This document shows positions 1 through 7,858 of a stretch of DNA of 48,525 nt, in pieces. The stretch is from contig JANQQD010000103.1 in NCBI GenBank assembly GCA_028285185.1, positions 1 to 48,525 on the forward strand. Direction: 5' to 3'. Origin of the DNA: Anaerolineae bacterium (GTDB taxonomy: Bacteria > Pseudomonadota > Alphaproteobacteria > DSM-16000 > Inquilinaceae). The number at the start of each line of letters is the position of its first letter. Position 1 is the first letter of the stretch. A model generated the notes under the pieces. The model was not told the DNA's origin. It worked only from the letters and a program-made list of their open reading frames with translations, and did not search any database. The position numbers were made by a program, and so were the translations under genes.

Positions 1-630
1 GATCTGGTGATCTGCACGCTGGATGAAGGCGCCCGGCTGAGCATGGAAATGACCGTCAGCATGGGCAAGGGCTATGTCCCGGCGGTCATGAACCGGCCCG
101 AGGACGCGCCGATCGGCTTGATCCCTGTGGATGCGCTCTACAGTCCGGTGCGCAAGGTCACCTATCGGGTGGAGAACACGCGCGTCGGCCAGGTGACGGA
201 CTACGACAAGCTCTCGCTGGTCTTGGACACCAATGGCGCAGTGACACCGGAAGACGCCGTGGCGCTGGCCGCCCGCATCCTGCAGGACCAGTTGCAGCTG
301 TTCATCAACTTCGAAGAGCCGCGGGCCGAGCGTCGCGAGGAAACGGCAGAAGAGATGCCGTTCAACAAGAACCTGCTGCGCAAGGTCGATGAGCTTGAGC
401 TGTCGGTGCGGTCGGCGAACTGCCTGAAGAACGACAACATCGTCTATATCGGCGACCTGGTGCAGAAGACCGAAGCGGAAATGCTGCGGACGCCCAATTT
501 CGGGCGCAAGTCGCTGAACGAAATCAAAGAGGTGCTGAGCACCATGGGCCTCCATCTCGGCATGGAGATCCCGAACTGGCCGCCGGAGAATATCGAAGAG
601 CTGGCCAAGAAGCTGGAAGAACCATACTGA
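1..630 (+). CDS. rpoA: RNA polymerase alpha subunit, 3' part of gene
   Basis: This is the C-terminal 209 residues of the alpha subunit of RNA polymerase; the gene begins before the window. The visible N-terminal-domain part contains GKGYVPA and the dimerisation/beta-contact region. After a linker around residue 115, the alpha-CTD follows ([18 protein letters not shown], then [13 protein letters not shown] and the [13 protein letters not shown] helix-hairpin-helix). The alpha-CTD binds UP elements and activators. The TGA stop is at 628-630. It is followed by rplQ in the same orientation, the conserved end of the bacterial alpha operon. The frame is open from base 1 and no anomaly is seen. Confidence 0.98.
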   Translation, partial: DLVICTLDEGARLSMEMTVSMGKGYVPAVMNRPEDAPIGLIPVDALYSPVRKVTYRVENTRVGQVTDYDKLSLVLDTNGAVTPEDAVALAARILQDQLQLFINFEEPRAERREETAEEMPFNKNLLRKVDELELSVRSANCLKNDNIVYIGDLVQKTEAEMLRTPNFGRKSLNEIKEVLSTMGLHLGMEIPNWPPENIEELAKKLEEPY

Positions 631-638
631 TCGTCTGA

Positions 639-665
639 CGGCCGCTGCCCTGAGGGCGGCGGCCG
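639..665 (+). other. GC-rich stem-loop between rpoA and rplQ
   Basis: Left arm cggccgctgccc (639-650) pairs with gggcggcggccg (654-665) around a 3-base loop, with one G-T wobble. No T-run follows, so it is more likely an mRNA processing or attenuation hairpin between rpoA and rplQ than a terminator. The rest of the 174-base gap is very GC-rich and holds no gene I can support. Confidence 0.45.
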
Positions 666-804
666 CTGACTGCCGGCCGCATGTTGGGCCGGCGGGGCCG
701 CGGGTGGCCCCACGCCATGAGGTACGCGATCCGGCGGCGGATGCGGCCATGGCGAGCGCAATCGGCTTCGCGCGGCGAGGCCCGGCCGGAGAGGAGACAG
801 CGTC

Positions 805-1245
805 GTGCGACACGGTATGAGTGGCCGCAAGCTGAACAGGACCAGCAGCCATCGGCGGGCGTTGTTCGCCAATCTGGCGGCATCGCTGATCACGCATGAG
901 CAGATCAAGACGACCCTGCCGAAGGCGAAGGACCTGCGCCCGGTGGTGGAGCGCCTGATCACCCTGGGCAAGAAGGGTGGGCTGGCCAACCGCCGCAACG
1001 CACACGCGTTTCTCAGGAACGACGACGTCGTCTCAAAGCTGTTCCAGACCGGCCCGGGCAGTCTCGCGGACCGATACAAGAACCGCAGCGGCGGCTACAC
1101 CCGCGTGCTGAAGGCCGGGTTCCGCTATGGCGACGCCGCGCCGATGGCAGTGATCGAACTGGTCGATCGTGACGTCGATGCCAAAGGCAAGGCCGACCGT
1201 GAGCGCGTTGAGCGCGAACGGGAAGAGGCGGAAGACGAAGACTGA
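805..1245 (+). CDS. rplQ: 50S ribosomal protein L17
   Basis: L17 is a large-subunit ribosomal protein near the peptide exit region. The start [20 protein letters not shown] and the segment [22 protein letters not shown] are diagnostic, and the [11 protein letters not shown] motif follows. The start is GTG at 805, preceded by gaggag at 791-796. The 146 residues include an acidic/basic tail ([14 protein letters not shown]) beyond the conserved core, as is common in alphaproteobacteria. It lies 174 bases after rpoA and is expected to be in the same transcript. Confidence 0.97.
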   Translation: MRHGMSGRKLNRTSSHRRALFANLAASLITHEQIKTTLPKAKDLRPVVERLITLGKKGGLANRRNAHAFLRNDDVVSKLFQTGPGSLADRYKNRSGGYTRVLKAGFRYGDAAPMAVIELVDRDVDAKGKADRERVEREREEAEDED

Positions 1246-1325
1246 GCCCGCGGCGGCACGTCCCTCGCATCGTCGCGCCGGTGGACGTATGCTTAGTTGA
1301 ATGCGTCAAAGCCGAGGGAAATGTG

Positions 1326-1886
1326 ATGACGGCAGGTAGACGTGCGCGCAGCCTCGTTGCGGCTGCGGCGCTCGTGTCGCTGGCGGCCTGCGCGAGCGAA
1401 CGGGCAGGGAGTTCTGCCGCGGGCAGCGGCGAACCGCAGGCAGCGCTTTCGGACGAGACGCGCAGCCAGCTTGAGGTCGCGCTGGATGGCTGCACGGCCG
1501 AGACGGGCTACGATCCGGAATCGCAGGTGGTCGCGGACCTCGGCCCGAACGAGCTGGCCGATGGAGAACTCGCCTATCGCGACTGCGCCTACGGGGCGCT
1601 GAACAGCGTGGTCCGCCCCAATTTGCGGCTGCCGGCGCTGCTGGACGACTTGATCGTCACGGACCAGCAGCTTACGGCCGCCATTCCTGAAGGCGGCGCA
1701 ACACGGTCGCAGCGAGAGGCCGCGATCGACGGGCGGGTCGCGGAGATCCGACAGCAGGAGATGGCGATCCGCGACGCGGAACTGGCCGCGTCCGACGCGC
1801 TGATTTCCGAGCGGGACAACCTGCTGCGTCAGCAGGAGATGATGGATTTCCGACGGCAGCTGGATGTCGTGAACCAGCTTTTCTAA
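1326..1886 (+). CDS. Predicted lipoprotein, function unknown
   Basis: I do not recognise the family. The protein has 186 residues if it starts at ATG 1326; GTG at 1323 is an alternative, and the upstream gaggga (1312-1318) serves either. A basic N-terminus and hydrophobic stretch lead to the lipobox LAAC with Cys22, so the product should be lipidated and exported. Two further cysteines (GCTAETGYDP and RDCAYGAL) could form a disulfide. The C-terminal half (about residues 115-185) is rich in Q, E, R and A and looks like a helical coiled coil. It stands alone between rplQ and the sigma-factor gene. Envelope location is well supported; its role is unknown. Confidence 0.75.
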   Translation: MTAGRRARSLVAAAALVSLAACASERAGSSAAGSGEPQAALSDETRSQLEVALDGCTAETGYDPESQVVADLGPNELADGELAYRDCAYGALNSVVRPNLRLPALLDDLIVTDQQLTAAIPEGGATRSQREAAIDGRVAEIRQQEMAIRDAELAASDALISERDNLLRQQEMMDFRRQLDVVNQLF

Positions 1887-2051
1887 GCGAACAGAACCCA
1901 GAGTCGGAACGATCGCGCGCTCGCTGGAATCGTTGAGCGGCCTGCCCGCGCCATGCGATCATGGGCCCTACGCGACTGTGGGACCGCAGCACGGTCGCGT
2001 TCGTGTCGACGGCCGCCAACCGACGGGCCATTCAGCTGACAGGGCGAGGCA

Positions 2052-2696
2052 TTGGATCAGCCGCCGAATGCGTCTGACTCGGAGGCTGAGGCCGCGAACT
2101 TCGCGGCCGAGACTGAAGATGATGCCCTGTTGGCGGCCGTTCGCGAGAAAGACGAACAGGCGTCCGCACGGTTCGTTCGCCGGCACTATGGGCGGATGCT
2201 GGCGACAGCATCCCGGATGCTTGGGGATGCGGCGCTGGCCGAGGATTGCGTTCAAGAGGCCTTTTTGAACGCCTTCCGCAGCCTCGACCGGTTCGAGGGA
2301 CGATCGAGCGTCGCCACTTGGCTGCATCGCATCACGGTCAATGTCTGTTTGATGAAACTGCGCTCGCGCCAGCGCGGGGCGGAGCAACCGATCTACGACC
2401 TGCTGCCGGTGTTCGATGAGAACGGTTGCCGTTTGGAGGCGCCCTGGACAACGATGCGCGCAGTCGACGACCTGGTCGCCGATCGGCAGATGCGCGAAAT
2501 CGTGATCGAAAAGATCCGCGAACTGCCGGAAACCAGTCGTATCGTACTGTTTCTTCGCGACATCGAAGAGCTGGACACGCGAGAGGTGGCGGAGACGTTG
2601 GGCATTAGCGAAAGCGCGGCGAAGGTTCGCCTTCACCGGGCGCGCGCTGCCCTGAAGAAGCTCCTGGAGCCGATCCTTCGGGGAGGCACGCCGTGA
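2052..2696 (+). CDS. ECF-type RNA polymerase sigma factor
   Basis: A 214-residue sigma-70-family extracytoplasmic-function sigma factor. Region 2 is at about residues 40-110 (EDCVQEAFLNAFRSLDRFEG and TWLHRITVNVCLMKLR). Region 4 is at about 145-205 (LPETSRIVLFLRDIEEL, then the helix-turn-helix TLGISESAAKVRLHRARAAL). The start is TTG at 2052 with agggcgagg just upstream. An acidic 30-residue extension precedes region 2. The stop overlaps the start of the next gene in a GTGA junction, so the two are translationally coupled. It resembles RpoE/SigW-like ECFs. The partner is a soluble zinc-finger anti-sigma, which suggests a cytoplasmic or redox signal. Confidence 0.93.
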   Translation: MDQPPNASDSEAEAANFAAETEDDALLAAVREKDEQASARFVRRHYGRMLATASRMLGDAALAEDCVQEAFLNAFRSLDRFEGRSSVATWLHRITVNVCLMKLRSRQRGAEQPIYDLLPVFDENGCRLEAPWTTMRAVDDLVADRQMREIVIEKIRELPETSRIVLFLRDIEELDTREVAETLGISESAAKVRLHRARAALKKLLEPILRGGTP

Positions 2697-3001
2697 GCCA
2701 TTGGTCGAAGCTGGCGCGTTGGGCGAAGGGCGTCATGCTCCGGCGCGGACCGATGATGATGACCTGCGCGGAGTTCGAGACCTTCGTTCTCGACTACCTG
2801 TCCGGCGACCTGCCGTCCCGCCAAAGACGCATCTTCGAACTGCATCTCAGGGTATGCCGTGAATGCCGCGAATACCTTGAAGCCTACCGACGCTCTAATG
2901 CGCTGGGGAAGGCGGTGTTCCAGACACCGTCGTACCCGCTGCCCGAGGATGTGCCGGAGGACCTGGTGCAGGCGATCCTGGCGGCGCGCGACGCAGACTG
3001 A
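2693..3001 (+). CDS. Zinc-finger anti-sigma factor (ZAS-like, soluble)
   Basis: A 102-residue protein overlapping the sigma-factor gene by four bases. It carries the zf-HC2/ZAS signature H-x3-C-x2-C (HLRVCREC, about residues 51-58), plus an upstream Cys (MTCAEFE) that could complete the metal site. There is no transmembrane segment and no sensor domain after the finger; the chain ends in a short acidic segment. In this family the finger domain sequesters region 2/4 of the cognate ECF factor. The lack of a membrane anchor argues for cytoplasmic sensing. Start GTG 2693 is chosen because of the overlap; ATG codons at 2753-2759 are alternatives. Confidence 0.85.
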   Translation: MSHWSKLARWAKGVMLRRGPMMMTCAEFETFVLDYLSGDLPSRQRRIFELHLRVCRECREYLEAYRRSNALGKAVFQTPSYPLPEDVPEDLVQAILAARDAD

Positions 3002-3044
3002 CCGGTTGCCAGGCCGGGCCAGACTGTAACCTTGCCTGCAGCTC

Positions 3045-3093
3045 CGTCATCCCAAGGGGCACGTGCGGCGATCCTTCGTTTCTGAGGATGACG
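3045..3093. repeat. Intergenic inverted-repeat element
   Basis: Eight-base arms CGTCATCC (3045-3052) and GGATGACG (3086-3093) flank an asymmetric core containing gcgatccttcgtttctga. Translated on the minus strand, the element reads like the LRNEGSPHVPLGMT phrases seen in dispersed intergenic repeats of alphaproteobacterial genomes. It sits between the anti-sigma gene and the next gene, where it may also act in mRNA 3' processing. Only one copy is seen here, so the repeat identity is inferred. Confidence 0.4.
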
Positions 3094-3130
3094 CCGCCGC
3101 CCATGCGGGCAGCGCACGGAGACCGGGTGC

Positions 3131-4135
3131 ATGACAGCGAAGCCAGGCAACCAGACCGCATTCCGACGAGAGGTCTACAAGGGCTGGGAGGCTTGGCGGA
3201 TCGAGCGTGGCCCGCTCGCATTGATCCTGGTGCCGCAGGTCGGCGGCCGTTTGATGGGGATCCAGTGGCACGGGCAGGAGCTGTCGTTCGTCAACCCGGA
3301 TTGCGCAGGCCGCGTGCGGGATGTCGCGGCCATTGCCGATGTTCATGAGTGCAAGCAGCGCCTGGGCTTCCTGCTCTGGGGTGGTGACAAGACTTGGCTG
3401 GCACCGCAAAGCCGTTGGACGGACGACGTTCCATTCATTGATCTCGACAGCGGTGCGTACGACCTTTCCATGGACGAGGCCGCCGGCAAGGTCACGATGG
3501 TAAGCCCGGTGTGCCGCGAGACGGGCGTGCAGATCGAGCGCACGCTTACCCTTGGGCAGCTGGCCGGCACCTGGACGCTGACACATACACTGCACAATCG
3601 CGCAGCCGAAGACGTGACCTGGGCGCCCTGGGACGTGGCGATGATCAATCGTCCGGCGACCGTATTTCTGCCGACGCGCGTCGGCTCCGCCTTTCCCGAC
3701 GGCGTGCGGACCTTCGACAACGAAGGCGTGTCCGCGGAGGTGCGTGACCAGGTCGTGCGCATTACCGACGGATTTGCAGCGGTCACATGTCGGGAACCAC
3801 TGAAGTTCAAATACGGAGTCGACGCTGAAGTCGGCAGCGTGTTCGCCGTGATCGAAGACGGACCGCGCGGTCCGGTTGGGCTGCACAAATCCGTGCCGGC
3901 CGTTGTTGGCGGACCCTACGCCCATGGCTGCGTGGCCGAGGTCTTCAACGCCGCGCAGTATTCGTATTTCGAGGTGGAATTGCATGGCCCGGTCACCACG
4001 CTGGCGCCCGGCGGTTCGGTCTGCCTCACCGAGACGGCGTCATTGTTTGATCTGGCGGCACCGCCGTCCTCTCCGGCGGAGATCGGCGAATATCTCGAAT
4101 TGTCCACGGCGCGGAATGGCGGGGAGAGCCAGTGA
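3131..4135 (+). CDS. Galactose-mutarotase-fold protein (DUF4380-like)
   Basis: A 334-residue protein without a signal peptide. The pattern resembles carbohydrate-binding, mutarotase-fold proteins of the DUF4380 type: GGRLMGIQWHGQELSFVN near residue 40, GGDKTWLAPQSRW near 85, then alternating beta-strand sequence with WTLTHTLHNRAAEDVTWAPWDV, as in aldose-epimerase beta-sandwiches. A late FNAAQYSYFEVELHGP segment precedes an acidic C-terminus. I do not see the classical epimerase His/Glu pair clearly enough to claim catalysis. The start is ATG 3131 with ggag upstream. The substrate is unknown, though the fold suggests a sugar or sugar-acid ligand. Confidence 0.6.
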   Translation: MTAKPGNQTAFRREVYKGWEAWRIERGPLALILVPQVGGRLMGIQWHGQELSFVNPDCAGRVRDVAAIADVHECKQRLGFLLWGGDKTWLAPQSRWTDDVPFIDLDSGAYDLSMDEAAGKVTMVSPVCRETGVQIERTLTLGQLAGTWTLTHTLHNRAAEDVTWAPWDVAMINRPATVFLPTRVGSAFPDGVRTFDNEGVSAEVRDQVVRITDGFAAVTCREPLKFKYGVDAEVGSVFAVIEDGPRGPVGLHKSVPAVVGGPYAHGCVAEVFNAAQYSYFEVELHGPVTTLAPGGSVCLTETASLFDLAAPPSSPAEIGEYLELSTARNGGESQ

Positions 4136-4269
4136 CGCGATGTCGGCTCCAGCGGCGCGGAAGCCAGGTCCGCCGACGCTGCGGGATTGACCATGGACCG
4201 CATCCCGAGTGGAGCCGATCGCCCTTCGCCCTTTGAAACCAATGATCGTTGCGTAGTAGAAACGAAAAA

Positions 4270-5118
4270 GTGACCGTGGCAGAACAGCGGCTTTCCATCG
4301 GCCGAGCGCTCAGAATGCATTGGCCGGAATACCTCATGGAGGCGTGGGGACTCGGCACCTTCATGGTGTCCGCAGGTCTGATTGCCACCCTGCTGGAGTA
4401 TCCCGGCTCGCCGGTGCGCGAGGCCATTCCCGATGGCGCGGTCCGACTGGCGCTGATGGGGATCGCCATGGGGCTGACGGCGATCAGCATCATCTATTCG
4501 CCTTGGGGCAAGCGCTCGGGCGCCCACATCAATCCGGCGGTCACGCTGAGCTTCCTGCGTCTCGGCAAGATCCATCCGATCGATGCAGGCTTCTATATCC
4601 TGGCTCAATTCGCAGGCGGAACGATCGGTGTGCTGCTGGTTTGGGGGCTTCTGGGGGCCGCGTTTTCGGCGCCACCGGTGCTGTTCGTCAATACACTGCC
4701 GGGCCAGTCGGGCATTGCTGTTGCGTATCTGACGGAAGCGGCGATGGCGTTCGGCCTGATGCTGATGGTGGTCTCGGCGCTTGCCTCGCATCGTTTGATG
4801 CCGCGCATCGGCCTGTTCGCGGGCGTCATGGTGGCAAGCTACATCACCTTCCTGGCCCCGCTTTCCGGCATGAGCATCAACCCGGCCCGTTCGTTCGCAT
4901 CCGCAGCACCGGCCGGCGAATTCGGCCATCTCTGGCTCTACTTCACAGCACCAGTGCTTGGAATGCTGGCGGCAGTGGAAGTGTTCCGCGCGGCCAAGCT
5001 GGGGCGCGGATGGTTCTGCGCCAAGCTGAACCATGACAATGCCTATCGCTGCATTCATTGCGGTCACGAACCGGGCGCCGGTCCGTCAGACCGCGCGAGC
5101 GCCTCGCCCTCGCCCTAG
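4270..5118 (+). CDS. Aquaporin/glycerol-facilitator family channel
   Basis: MIP-family membrane channel for water or small neutral solutes. Both half-membrane loops carry NPA motifs: HINPAV (N88-P89-A90) and SINPARS (N204-P205-A206). Six hydrophobic segments are arranged around them, in family order and length. The second loop has the Arg after NPA that forms the selectivity filter. The cytoplasmic tail is unusual, with C250 followed by C261-x2-C264-x-H266, a possible metal or redox site. The start is uncertain: GTG 4270 is used, with TTG 4249, GTG 4276 and ATG 4315 as alternatives. The gene is followed 28 bases later by a YjeF_N gene with a strong ribosome site, possibly co-transcribed. Confidence 0.88.
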   Translation: MTVAEQRLSIGRALRMHWPEYLMEAWGLGTFMVSAGLIATLLEYPGSPVREAIPDGAVRLALMGIAMGLTAISIIYSPWGKRSGAHINPAVTLSFLRLGKIHPIDAGFYILAQFAGGTIGVLLVWGLLGAAFSAPPVLFVNTLPGQSGIAVAYLTEAAMAFGLMLMVVSALASHRLMPRIGLFAGVMVASYITFLAPLSGMSINPARSFASAAPAGEFGHLWLYFTAPVLGMLAAVEVFRAAKLGRGWFCAKLNHDNAYRCIHCGHEPGAGPSDRASASPSP

Positions 5119-5146
5119 ACCGACCCCAAGCGCAGGAGGACCAGTC

Positions 5147-5932
5147 ATGGCGTTCACCACAGCCGATGGCGAGATCGCCTCCGTCGACACCGCACAGATG
5201 GTGGAGGTCGATCGGGCGATGATCGAGGACTACCACATCGAATTGATCCAGATGATGGAGAATGCCGGCCGCAACCTGGCCCATCTGGCGCGCACGCGCT
5301 TCCTGGGCGGTGACCCGCGCGGCAAGCCGGTTCTGGTGATGGCGGGGCGCGGCGGCAATGGTGGCGGAGCGCTGGTCGCCGCGCGGCGCCTGAATAACTG
5401 GGGTGCCCGCGTTACCGTGGCTCTGGGCCAGCCGCCGGAAGCCATGACGCCAATCCCTGGGCATCAGCTCGACATCCTGCAGCGGATGGGCGTGCCGGGA
5501 ACGAGCGTGGCCGCCGATCCCCACAGTCTTGGGCCGAGCAGCAATGGCGATCGCCTTTCGCTGATCCTGGATGGGCTGATCGGCTACAGTCTGAAAGGGC
5601 CGCCGGCGGGGCTGATCGGAGGCCTCGTCCGCTGGGCGAACGAGAGCACCGCACCGGTCCTGTCCCTCGATGCGCCGTCGGGCATCGATACGACGACCGG
5701 GACGGTCTTCGATCCCGCCATCCGGGCCGCCGCAACGATGACATTGGCGCTGCCGAAGGAAGGCCTGAAGGCGCCGGGTGTCGCGACCCATGTCGGGGAA
5801 CTCTATCTGGCCGACATCAGCGTGCCGCCTGGGCTCTATGCGAAGCCGCCGCTGGGGCTGGAGGTGGGGGCGCTGTTCGCCCGCGAAGACGTCGTCCGCA
5901 TCTGCGTCGGCCACATGCCAGGCGGCGATTGA
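5147..5932 (+). CDS. YjeF N-terminal-domain protein, NAD(P)H-hydrate epimerase-like
   Basis: A 261-residue Rossmann-like protein of the YjeF_N family, which interconverts R- and S-NAD(P)HX in nicotinamide-cofactor repair. Family features are MENAGRNLAHLA (about residues 37-48), VLVMAGRGGNGGG (62-74), LDGLIGYSLKG (141-151) and LDAPSGIDTTTG (174-185), with Asp142 and Asp175 conserved. The glycine loop is altered: the usual GxGNNGGDG reads GRGGNGGGA, losing one Asn and the Asp. The dehydratase domain (YjeF_C) is absent, so it is a single-domain form. ATG 5147 is chosen for the AGGAGG at 5134-5139. Given the loop changes, a different ligand is possible. Confidence 0.82.
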   Translation: MAFTTADGEIASVDTAQMVEVDRAMIEDYHIELIQMMENAGRNLAHLARTRFLGGDPRGKPVLVMAGRGGNGGGALVAARRLNNWGARVTVALGQPPEAMTPIPGHQLDILQRMGVPGTSVAADPHSLGPSSNGDRLSLILDGLIGYSLKGPPAGLIGGLVRWANESTAPVLSLDAPSGIDTTTGTVFDPAIRAAATMTLALPKEGLKAPGVATHVGELYLADISVPPGLYAKPPLGLEVGALFAREDVVRICVGHMPGGD

Positions 5933-6205
5933 AGCAACAGTGGAGGGAGGCCCTTCGAACTGCTGACTATTGCTAGTATTCACTATCTATTGTTGCGGAG
6001 ACCGAGCGATCTCGTCGTCTCTCCGGGCAGTGCCTCGGAGCATGCAGTACGGTCGGATTGCTGAATGGCGAGAGTCAATCTGGCCAAATAGAGTACATGC
6101 TAAGACTTGGTAAACGTCGTCATCGATTTCTTTCTTCTTGCGACAGTTGCCGCAACAGTTCCGCGCTGATACAGTGCCGCAGCACGCGCTAAGGGAGCAG
6201 AGTTA
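5933..6205 (+). promoter_or_regulatory. Intergenic leader of the SapC-family gene
   Basis: This 273-base stretch holds no gene I can support and is less GC-rich than its surroundings. It contains agacttggtaa at 6103-6113, an 11-mer that recurs upstream of the HD-GYP gene (8772-8782), and a small gttgc/gcaac inverted repeat near 6146-6156. No convincing -35/-10 pair was found. Confidence 0.35.
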
Positions 6206-6961
6206 ATGAGTGAGCAGTCGGCAGACACTTCCGGGACGGCACCTGCGCAGGCCATGCCCCCTTTCTACAAGAAGCCCGCGCTGTTGGATTCCAACCGGCA
6301 CAGCAATCTCTCGCTAAAGGAAGCAAGCGGCTATCATTTCGCGCGCGAAACGATGTCCATCTTCACGAATGTGACTGAGTTCGCCGTCGCCGCCCGCCAC
6401 TATCCCATCGTGTTTTCGACCGGTGATGCCGTGGCACCTGTGGCGATCGTCGGCGTCCGTCAGGGACAGAACCTTTACGTCAGTGAGGGTGGCGAGTGGC
6501 AGCGCGATTACTATGTGCCGGCCTATGTCCGCCGCTATCCGTTCATCCTTGTGGCCAGCGAAGACAAGTCCAAGCTCGGCCTCTGCGTCGATGAAGAGGC
6601 TGAGGCCCTGGTCGAGAGCGACGTGCGTCCGCTGTTCCGCGACGGCAAGCGCACCGATCTGGTGGAGCAGGCGCTGAATTTCTGTACGGCGTTCCATCGT
6701 GAGGCACAGGCCACGGAGGCCTTCTGCGCCGCCGTGAAGGAACAGGACCTTCTGGTCCCCAACCGCGCCGATGTCCGCCTGAAGTCCGGCGAGCGTCTGG
6801 GCGTCGGCGGCTTTCAGGTGATTGACGAGGCGAAGTTCAACGCGCTGAGCGATGAGGTCTATCTGGACTGGCGCAAGCGCGGTTGGATCGCGCCGATCCA
6901 TTTCCATCTGATGTCGGCCAGCAATTGGGCTGGTCTGGTCAACCGCGTGACCGAGGCATAA
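6206..6961 (+). CDS. SapC family protein
   Basis: A 251-residue protein of the SapC family (named from a Campylobacter S-layer locus; molecular function poorly defined). The family pattern is visible throughout: the N-terminal FYKKPALLDSNRHSNLSL, FAVAARHYPIVFS near residue 62, YVPAYVRRYPFILV near 105, LCVDEEA near 128, and the C-terminal DWRKRGWIAPIHFHLMS. There is no signal peptide. ATG 6206 follows gggagcag. The next gene starts five bases after its stop, so the two form an operon with an exported acidic protein. Family members often sit near outer-membrane and carbohydrate genes. Confidence 0.88.
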   Translation: MSEQSADTSGTAPAQAMPPFYKKPALLDSNRHSNLSLKEASGYHFARETMSIFTNVTEFAVAARHYPIVFSTGDAVAPVAIVGVRQGQNLYVSEGGEWQRDYYVPAYVRRYPFILVASEDKSKLGLCVDEEAEALVESDVRPLFRDGKRTDLVEQALNFCTAFHREAQATEAFCAAVKEQDLLVPNRADVRLKSGERLGVGGFQVIDEAKFNALSDEVYLDWRKRGWIAPIHFHLMSASNWAGLVNRVTEA

Positions 6962-6966
6962 CGACA

Positions 6967-7773
6967 ATGACAACGAAATTCGGGGACAGGATCGGGGCGC
7001 ACGTCGCCATTCTGATAGCCTGCGCCATGCTGCTCGGGTTCACCGGCGGTGCCGCCCATGCCCAGGCTGCCGTCGACGAAGAGTCGGTGGCACCGACGCT
7101 GCGGGATATCGTGGCCGGTGAGGAGCAGGATCAGACCACGCCGGACGACGCCGAGGCGGCCGTCATCGACGGCTTCCGGTCGGCGAAGTTCGGCATGACG
7201 GACACCGAGGTTCTGCAGGCGATCCTTGATGATTTCGGCATTACCGATTCCGGTGTCGATCGCGAGCGCAGCCCGCTGGAGCGGACGACGTCGCTGATCA
7301 TCCGGACGGAGGATCTGCTGCCGGAAAGCGGGCCGGCAGTCATCTATTACATCCTCGGGTATTCCAGCCAGGAGCTCGTGCAGGTCAATATTCTCTGGGG
7401 TGCGCCGATCGTCGGCGAGGAGGATTTCGATCCGCAGACGCTGGTGGTGACGGCCAACGCCCTGCAGGCCTATTTCGCCGGTCAGCGCTACGCGCCCGAT
7501 ACGGCGATCGCCAATCTCCCGCTGGAGGACGGCACGCTGATCGTGTTCACCGGCTCTGACGAACAGGGGCGGCAGGTGACGCTCTCTTTGATCAGCCGGC
7601 TGGTTCAAGCAGCGGAAGAGGACACCGAGGGCGAGGCAACGGAAGAGGCGACCGGCGAGGAAGAGACCGGCGGTGAGGAAGAGGCGGTGTTGGTGCCGGC
7701 ACTGCTGCGGCTTTCCTACGTCTCCGATCCGGCCAATCCCGATATCTTCCGCGTCGAGCCGGGATCCTTCTAA
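6967..7773 (+). CDS. Secreted acidic protein, function unknown
   Basis: A 268-residue protein with a classical signal peptide (hydrophobic AILIACAMLLGFTGGAAHA, cleavage expected after AHA near residue 33). The mature part has a segment FRSAKFGMTDTEVLQAILDDFGI, as in proteins that describe a residual or coupled fold, and a strand-rich centre (PAVIYYILGYSSQELVQVNILWG). A Glu-rich low-complexity insert (about residues 215-240) precedes a last strand. I do not recognise a family with confidence. It is five bases downstream of the SapC gene, so it is probably co-expressed, and it acts in the periplasm or outside. ATG 6967 is the start that places the signal peptide correctly. Confidence 0.75.
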   Translation: MTTKFGDRIGAHVAILIACAMLLGFTGGAAHAQAAVDEESVAPTLRDIVAGEEQDQTTPDDAEAAVIDGFRSAKFGMTDTEVLQAILDDFGITDSGVDRERSPLERTTSLIIRTEDLLPESGPAVIYYILGYSSQELVQVNILWGAPIVGEEDFDPQTLVVTANALQAYFAGQRYAPDTAIANLPLEDGTLIVFTGSDEQGRQVTLSLISRLVQAAEEDTEGEATEEATGEEETGGEEEAVLVPALLRLSYVSDPANPDIFRVEPGSF

Positions 7774-7789
7774 GGGAACCTGCAGTCTT

Positions 7790-7842
7790 TCGGACCCCGG
7801 CTTCGCTCGCTCGCGGCTGAGCGAGAGCTGCTCGGGGTCCGA
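7790..7842. terminator. Palindrome between convergent genes, likely bidirectional terminator
   Basis: TCGGACCCCG (7790-7799) and CGGGGTCCGA (7833-7842) are perfect 10-base arms, and an inner gctcgctcgc/gcgagagc pairing extends the stem. It lies between the ends of two converging genes (7773 and 7859). The T-run is poor, so it could also be a dispersed palindromic repeat. Confidence 0.55.
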
Positions 7843-7858
7843 CCGCCCATTCCTGCTG

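Noticed and set aside
1906..1934. GGAAC...CGTT resembling an EcfG general-stress promoter before the ECF sigma gene
   Set aside because: The 20-base spacing is longer than the usual 16-17 bases for that promoter class.
3047..3985. Long minus-strand open frame over the mutarotase-fold gene
   Set aside because: No family pattern; the plus-strand protein has a coherent fold and start site.
6138..6173. TTGCGA...GATACA as the SapC gene promoter
   Set aside because: Spacing of 24 bases between hexamers is not compatible with a sigma-70 promoter.
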